Assembly (NCBI GenBank): GCA_040222855.1
Contig: JAVKCD010000018.1
Location: forward strand, 186,001-250,000
Length of the DNA: 64,000 nt
DNA from: Phycisphaeraceae bacterium
GTDB lineage: Bacteria; Planctomycetota; Phycisphaerae; Phycisphaerales; Phycisphaeraceae
Reading direction: 5' to 3'
This document shows positions 60,107-64,000 of this stretch, in pieces; position 1 is the stretch's first letter, and every line of letters starts with the position of its first letter. The position numbers and the translations under genes were made by a program. The notes beneath the pieces were generated by a model, which made no database searches, was not told where the DNA came from, and saw only the letters and a list, made by a program, of their open reading frames with translations.

Positions 60107-61222
60107 TTAGACGCCAAAGAGGTTGTGCTGCACGAACATGCCGGAGGTCTCGAAGTGGCTGAGGGCCTCTTCGGTGGTGCGGAAGACCTTGGTGGCGGTT
60201 TCGGTGATGAAGGGGCTGGGGTTTTTGGCGGGTTTCCAGACGACGTAGACCTCTTTGCCGTGTTCGAAGGCGTGCTGGAGTTCGCGTTCGACGCCTGAGG
60301 AGAGGCCGGGCATCCCGCCTGGGAGTTCGGGGACGAGGGAGACGATCATGTCGGACTGGTCGATGAGTTTGAAGTCGCGCATGTAAATCTGGCCGTCGAT
60401 GTCGCCGGCGATGTCGAGAACCTGGCGGACGGGGACGGGGAAGGTCTGGTGGCGGCCGTTGCGGACGATGACGGCGTTGATGAAGTCTTGGCCGGTCTTG
60501 GCGGCTTCGACGGCGTTGTCGAGGAGGAGTTTCTCGTCGACGTCGCCGGGATCGAAGGTGATGAAGTACTTCGCGAGTTCAGCACGGAAGGCATCGATCT
60601 CGGCCTGGACGTCGGGGAGGCCGACGACGTGGGTCATGGGGAAAGAGGGGTAGACGCGGCGCATGCCCGAGCGGCAAGCGAGTCGGACGATGCCTTCGAG
60701 GGTTTCGTTCTCGCGGCCGCGGGCGACGATGCAGAAGAGGGTGTTAGGGCCAAGGGCCTGGGCGGCAAGCTCGGTGGCCATGATCTCTTCTTCGCGCCAA
60801 ACCATGAGGTCTTTGAGGGTGGCGTCGAGGGTGTGTTCCGAGTGGAGGCGGTGGTGGACGACCTCGATGTTGTCGACGAGGCAGACCATGATGTCGGGCT
60901 GGAGGAGGCGGAGCTGGTCAAAGTCGAAGGCAGGGAAGAGGCCGTGGCGCCAGCGGAAGGTGGCGTGGGTGTTGACGATGATGTTGGGCTGGCTGGCGGA
61001 CTCGGCGATGATGTCCTTCATCGCTGAGCGGCGGAGGGCGTGGAGGCGGGAGAGGGGGAGGTCGAGGATGCGTCCGGGGCGGACATCGGGGGCTTCGGCG
61101 TACATGCGGTCGCCGACGTGGTAGAGATCGATGTTTTCGCCGTTCTGCCCAGCGAGCCGGGCGGCGGCCTCGAGGTAGTCCTTTTTGTCCATCCCGACCT
61201 GACCGGTGACAACGATGCGCAT
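60107..61222 (-). CDS. Adenylate-kinase-like P-loop protein fused to a nucleoside deoxyribosyltransferase-like domain
   Basis: The 371-residue protein has two parts. Residues 1-180 resemble a small P-loop kinase of the archaeal adenylate kinase type: MRIVVTGQVGMDKKDY at the start, a LYHVGDRMYAEAP strand-helix, NIIVNTHATFRWRHGLFPAF and DIMVCLVDNIEVVHHR. The P-loop reads GQVGMDKKD instead of GxxGxGKT, so the usual Gly and Thr are replaced. Residues 187-345 resemble the deoxyribosyltransferase fold: RRVYPSFPMTHV, FDPGDVDE, MRDFKLIDQSDMIVSLVPEL and SSGVERELQHAFEHGKEVY, with Glu314 at the position of the catalytic Glu. The combination suggests nucleotide handling or sensing. This is inference; the gene stands alone opposite floA. 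Confidence 0.65.
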   Translation of the reverse strand: MRIVVTGQVGMDKKDYLEAAARLAGQNGENIDLYHVGDRMYAEAPDVRPGRILDLPLSRLHALRRSAMKDIIAESASQPNIIVNTHATFRWRHGLFPAFDFDQLRLLQPDIMVCLVDNIEVVHHRLHSEHTLDATLKDLMVWREEEIMATELAAQALGPNTLFCIVARGRENETLEGIVRLACRSGMRRVYPSFPMTHVVGLPDVQAEIDAFRAELAKYFITFDPGDVDEKLLLDNAVEAAKTGQDFINAVIVRNGRHQTFPVPVRQVLDIAGDIDGQIYMRDFKLIDQSDMIVSLVPELPGGMPGLSSGVERELQHAFEHGKEVYVVWKPAKNPSPFITETATKVFRTTEEALSHFETSGMFVQHNLFGV

Positions 61223-61361
61223 GTTTCTTCCTCTGGGGTTGGTGCGTGAACGGAGTATATGAGGGTTGGGGGATGCCCGAGTGCGCGGTTAGGGGTTAGC
61301 GACTATGATGTCACCCCCGGGCCAGTGGGTCCGGGTGGTTCACCACAATGGGGTAAGCATC

Positions 61362-62396
61362 ATGCTGCTAGTTGGTCAGACGGGTTTCCAGATTGTTCTT
61401 GGGATTGTTGTTGTTGTTCTGGTGCTGATCGCGATCGTGATCGGTGCGTTTTTCCTTCGTTACCTCAATCTGTGGCTGCAGGCGGCGTTGTCGAAGGCGT
61501 ATGTGGCCTTTTCGGACATCATCGGGATGACGTTCCGGAAGGTGAACCCGACGATCATCGTCAACAGCCGGATCATGGCGAAGAAGGCGGGTCTCGAAGT
61601 CAGCACGGCGCAGCTTGAGACGCATTATCTGGCTCGGGGTGATGTCCCGCGGGTGGTGCGTGCGATGATCGCGGCGAACCGGGCGGACATCGAGCTGCCG
61701 TGGGACCGTGCGTGTGCGATCGACCTGGCGGGGCGTGACATCCTGGAGGCCGTGCAGACGTCGGTGAATCCGAAGGTGATTGACTGCCCGAACCCGAACT
61801 CGGGCCGGAGCACGATAGACGCGGTGGCTCAGGACGGGATCCAGCTCAAGGCGAAGGCGCGGGTCACGGTGCGGGCGAATCTGGCACGGCTGATTGGTGG
61901 TGCGACGGAAGAGACGATTATCGCGCGTGTGGGTGAGGGTATTGTGACGACGATCGGATCGGCGGTCTCACACAAGGCGGTGCTGGAGAACCCGGACAAG
62001 ATCTCCAAGACGGTGCTGGCCAAGGGACTGGACGCGGGCACGGCGTTTGAGATCCTGTCGATCGATATCGCGGATATCGACGTGGGTGAGAACATCGGTG
62101 CGAAGCTCCAGGCGGATCAGGCGGAGGCGGACAAGCGACGCTTCCAGGCCGAGGCCGAGCAGAAGCGTGCGATGGCGGTTGCCACGGAGCAGGAGAACCG
62201 AGCGAGCATCGAGCTAAACCGTGCGAAGGTGGTGCTCGCTGAGGCGGAGATCCCGCAGGCGATCGCGGAGGCGTTCCGGAGCGGGAATCTGGGGATCATG
62301 GACTACTACAAGCTGCGGAACATTCAAGCGGATACAGAGATGCGCAGCACGATCGCTGGTGAAGAGGACAAGCACCGCGACGACACGTCGTCATAA
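61362..62396 (+). CDS. floA: Flotillin-like protein FloA
   Basis: The product from ATG at 61362 has 344 residues. It has an N-terminal membrane hairpin ([20 protein letters not shown]) and a SPFH-type domain with [39 protein letters not shown] and [20 protein letters not shown]. The C-terminal alanine- and glutamate-rich coiled coil ([20 protein letters not shown]) drives oligomerisation. FloA (YqfA type) organises membrane microdomains. An in-frame start further upstream is possible. The stop overlaps the convergent GTPase gene by 6 bp. Confidence 0.94.
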   Translation: MLLVGQTGFQIVLGIVVVVLVLIAIVIGAFFLRYLNLWLQAALSKAYVAFSDIIGMTFRKVNPTIIVNSRIMAKKAGLEVSTAQLETHYLARGDVPRVVRAMIAANRADIELPWDRACAIDLAGRDILEAVQTSVNPKVIDCPNPNSGRSTIDAVAQDGIQLKAKARVTVRANLARLIGGATEETIIARVGEGIVTTIGSAVSHKAVLENPDKISKTVLAKGLDAGTAFEILSIDIADIDVGENIGAKLQADQAEADKRRFQAEAEQKRAMAVATEQENRASIELNRAKVVLAEAEIPQAIAEAFRSGNLGIMDYYKLRNIQADTEMRSTIAGEEDKHRDDTSS

Positions 62397-63416
62397 AGTG
62401 GACCGAAGCCGGTCGTTGAAAGCCCAGGGACGTCGGATGATGGCGGGCCATTCGTGGGTGAATCCGAGGTGCGTCAGCACGGCGGAGGCGAGCTGAGGGA
62501 GTCCTGAGCCGGTCTCAGCGCTGATGTGGATGGCGTCGGGGTACTTGGGGTCTTCTGGTTGGTCGAGGTCGGCCTTGTTGATGACATGCAGATCGGGGGA
62601 TCTGGGGAGGGCTTGAGGGTCAGGCCAGGGGATGGTGCGGTCGCGTAGAGCGATGAGCACATCGGCTCGTTCGAGAATGGGTTGGACCCGACGGATGGCC
62701 TCGGCTTCGACCTCATCGACGGTGCTACGCAGGCCGGGGCTATCGACCCAGTGGACGGCGATGGCCTGGTGGGGCTGATCGCCTAAGGGGAGTTCAACGA
62801 GGGCACCGACCCAGTCGCGGGTGGTGCCGGGGAGTTCGGAGGTGATGGCGGCGCGGCGGCCGAGGAGGCGGTTGAGGAGGGTGGACTTGCCGACGTTGGG
62901 GCGGCCGACGACAGCGACTGTGGGTGGGGTGATCAGGCGGTCGAGGGTGCAGGTTCGTTGGTGTGTCGTAACGGGATCAGGTCTTGGGTCGTCTGACCAG
63001 GCCTTGGGCTGGGCTGCGAGGGCATCGACGGCCAAGGGGCTGGCAGCGCGGGTCATCAGCAGGCAGGCTTCGGTTTCGATCAGGGAATCGGCTTCGGGGA
63101 AGTAGGTGCGGGGGTCGGGCGTGGTGGAGAGGGTGGCACCGAGTTGGGTGCAATGCTGGATGATGGCGTGGATCACCGCCCTGCCGGCGTGGGGCATGAG
63201 CCAGATGGTGGCTGGTGCGCTGTCAGTTGCTGGATGGGCGACGACGAGACCCTCGTCGATGTTGTCGAACTGTCGGAGCCGCAGGCGGCGATCGGGTGGG
63301 ATGGGTGAGCCGGTGAGCTGCGCTGCGATCTGCGGGGCTTGTGGGCCGTTGAGGACGAGGAGGGCGACGGCACCGGGGTTGGGTGCGGTGAGCTCGATGA
63401 TGTGGGTGGGGGTCAT
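62391..63416 (-). CDS. MnmE/TrmE-like GTPase lacking the C-terminal helical domain
   Basis: The 341-residue protein has an N-terminal part of MnmE_N-like type ([20 protein letters not shown], a folate-binding fold in MnmE) followed by a G domain with P-loop GRPNVGKST near residue 171, switch GTTRD (197-201), DSPGL in place of DTPGL and NKAD. The helical domain and C-terminal CxGK of MnmE, needed for tRNA U34 modification, are absent. Residues 106-160 form a short linker. It is coupled by ATGA to the upstream membrane protein gene. Its true role is unknown. Confidence 0.8.
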   Translation of the reverse strand: MTPTHIIELTAPNPGAVALLVLNGPQAPQIAAQLTGSPIPPDRRLRLRQFDNIDEGLVVAHPATDSAPATIWLMPHAGRAVIHAIIQHCTQLGATLSTTPDPRTYFPEADSLIETEACLLMTRAASPLAVDALAAQPKAWSDDPRPDPVTTHQRTCTLDRLITPPTVAVVGRPNVGKSTLLNRLLGRRAAITSELPGTTRDWVGALVELPLGDQPHQAIAVHWVDSPGLRSTVDEVEAEAIRRVQPILERADVLIALRDRTIPWPDPQALPRSPDLHVINKADLDQPEDPKYPDAIHISAETGSGLPQLASAVLTHLGFTHEWPAIIRRPWAFNDRLRSTL

Positions 63417-63922
63417 CGCTTACGCCGGGTGCGCGAGTACTCGAGGTCGGGGATACGTGTGGTCATGGGTTCGCCCTGGGGGTAGGCGATGGCGAACGAG
63501 CCGAGTGAGGCGAGGGCGAAGACGACGATGATGAGCGTGTTGATGGGAGCGAGGGCGAGGAGGACGCCAGCCAGGAGGATGGCGACGAGGATGGTGGTGA
63601 GGTAGACCCGGGTGCCAGCGAGATAGCCAGCGGGGGTGACGGCCTGGCCGACCCAGTGGCGTTTGTAGGTCTGCATCCGGGCCATGGCACCGATGGGTGC
63701 GCTGAAGACGAGCAGGAGGAAAGCGGTAGTCAGGGCGGTTTGTGTGGAGAACTGGCGTGGGAAGCTCATGCGGTTGAGCACGGCGATGGCGGCGATGGTG
63801 AAGCCAGCGATGAAGAGGCTGATCGACCAGAGGCGGAGGGCCGAACTGCGGGCTTGCTCGCGCGTCATTCGGAGCAGCTTGGGATCGGTTGATGCGGATG
63901 GTTTGCGCTTAGCCTTGGGCAT
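63413..63922 (-). CDS. Small multi-pass membrane protein, unknown function
   Basis: From ATG at 63922 the protein has about 169 residues and four predicted membrane helices ([77 protein letters not shown]). The N-terminus is basic ([11 protein letters not shown]). Its stop overlaps the GTPase start as ATGA, and its start overlaps the end of the gene upstream. No family was recognised. Confidence 0.75.
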   Translation of the reverse strand: MPKAKRKPSASTDPKLLRMTREQARSSALRLWSISLFIAGFTIAAIAVLNRMSFPRQFSTQTALTTAFLLLVFSAPIGAMARMQTYKRHWVGQAVTPAGYLAGTRVYLTTILVAILLAGVLLALAPINTLIIVVFALASLGSFAIAYPQGEPMTTRIPDLEYSRTRRKR

Positions 63923-64000
63923 CACGTTCGCGTTCGAGGGCGGTGCGGAGGGTGACTTCGAGTCCTTTGAGCGTGAGGTCTGGGACGATGCGGTCGATGA
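63909..64000 (-). CDS. 3' end of a probable type III pantothenate kinase (partial)
   Basis: The window edge holds the last 30 codons of a minus-strand gene, IDRIVPDLTLKGLEVTLRTA (and 9 more residues), ending at TAA 63911-63909. The pattern VxPxLTLKGLxxxxR recalls the C-terminal helix of CoaX (type III pantothenate kinase). The match is short and the rest lies outside the window. It overlaps the start of the membrane protein by 14 bp, which points to one operon of three genes. Confidence 0.45.
   Translation of the reverse strand, partial: IDRIVPDLTLKGLEVTLRTALERERDAQG

Noticed and set aside
1-64000. CRISPR arrays, prophage or integrase genes
   Set aside because: No array of regularly spaced direct repeats and no integrase, capsid or terminase-like protein was found.

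Overview
The window looks like chromosome from a high-GC planctomycete, most likely of the class Phycisphaerae. The pointers are seven proteins ending in PEP-CTERM sorting signals, two of which also carry dockerin-type calcium repeats; phosphate-selective porins and secreted GHL10/GH10-like glycosidase-fold proteins; arginine kinase McsB with McsA; a stand-alone TSCPD domain of B12-dependent ribonucleotide reductase; and a bacterial class A RNase P RNA. The taxonomic call is inference; no 16S gene is present.

Region by region. 1-4.4 kb: the tail of a PEP-CTERM gene, a ComEA-like HhH protein translationally coupled to a GH10-fold protein that lacks the catalytic glutamates, and a divergent secreted HEAT-repeat protein. 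4.4-9.4 kb: rnpB, an unassigned gene, tRNA-Gln, a GlmU uridyltransferase-only protein, prs, ribosomal protein L25 and pth. 9.4-16.2 kb: an EIIA-like protein and a four-gene Gld-like ABC export operon (ATPase, permease, GldG-like, DUF4340). 16.2-23.5 kb: purF, TSCPD protein, mutY with poly-G tracts, a REP-associated transposase between inverted REP hairpins, mcsA-mcsB, larE and tRNA-Arg. 23.5-37 kb is the accessory, surface-oriented part: an AT-richer ankyrin-like gene among REP-like palindromes, two tandem GT4 glycosyltransferases, tRNA-Arg, four PEP-CTERM proteins, a lipoprotein beta-carbonic anhydrase and two tandem porins. 37-51 kb is housekeeping: panE-like reductase, tig, a SHOCT-like membrane protein, clpX, an S41 protease, aroC, a SpoIIE-type phosphatase, rpsA, purQ, a BFD-like ferredoxin, recR and rpoN. 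51-64 kb: a CheB-phosphatase-GT39-DUF3293 operon, pabB, an MFS nucleoside transporter, two more PEP-CTERM proteins, a kinase/deoxyribosyltransferase-like fusion, floA, an MnmE-like GTPase operon and the 3' end of a probable coaX.

There is no CRISPR array, prophage, integrase or classical insertion sequence. Mobile-type DNA is limited to the REP/RAYT element and its dispersed palindromes. The items most worth following are the kinase-deoxyribosyltransferase fusion (60107-61222), the GH10 pseudoenzyme, the HEAT protein with an embedded receiver-like domain, the RAYT/REP set, and the slippage-prone poly-G tracts inside mutY. Genes are tightly packed, with many 4-bp ATGA/GTGA couplings and several convergent stop-codon overlaps. 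Start codons were chosen from ribosome binding sites and family alignments by eye.
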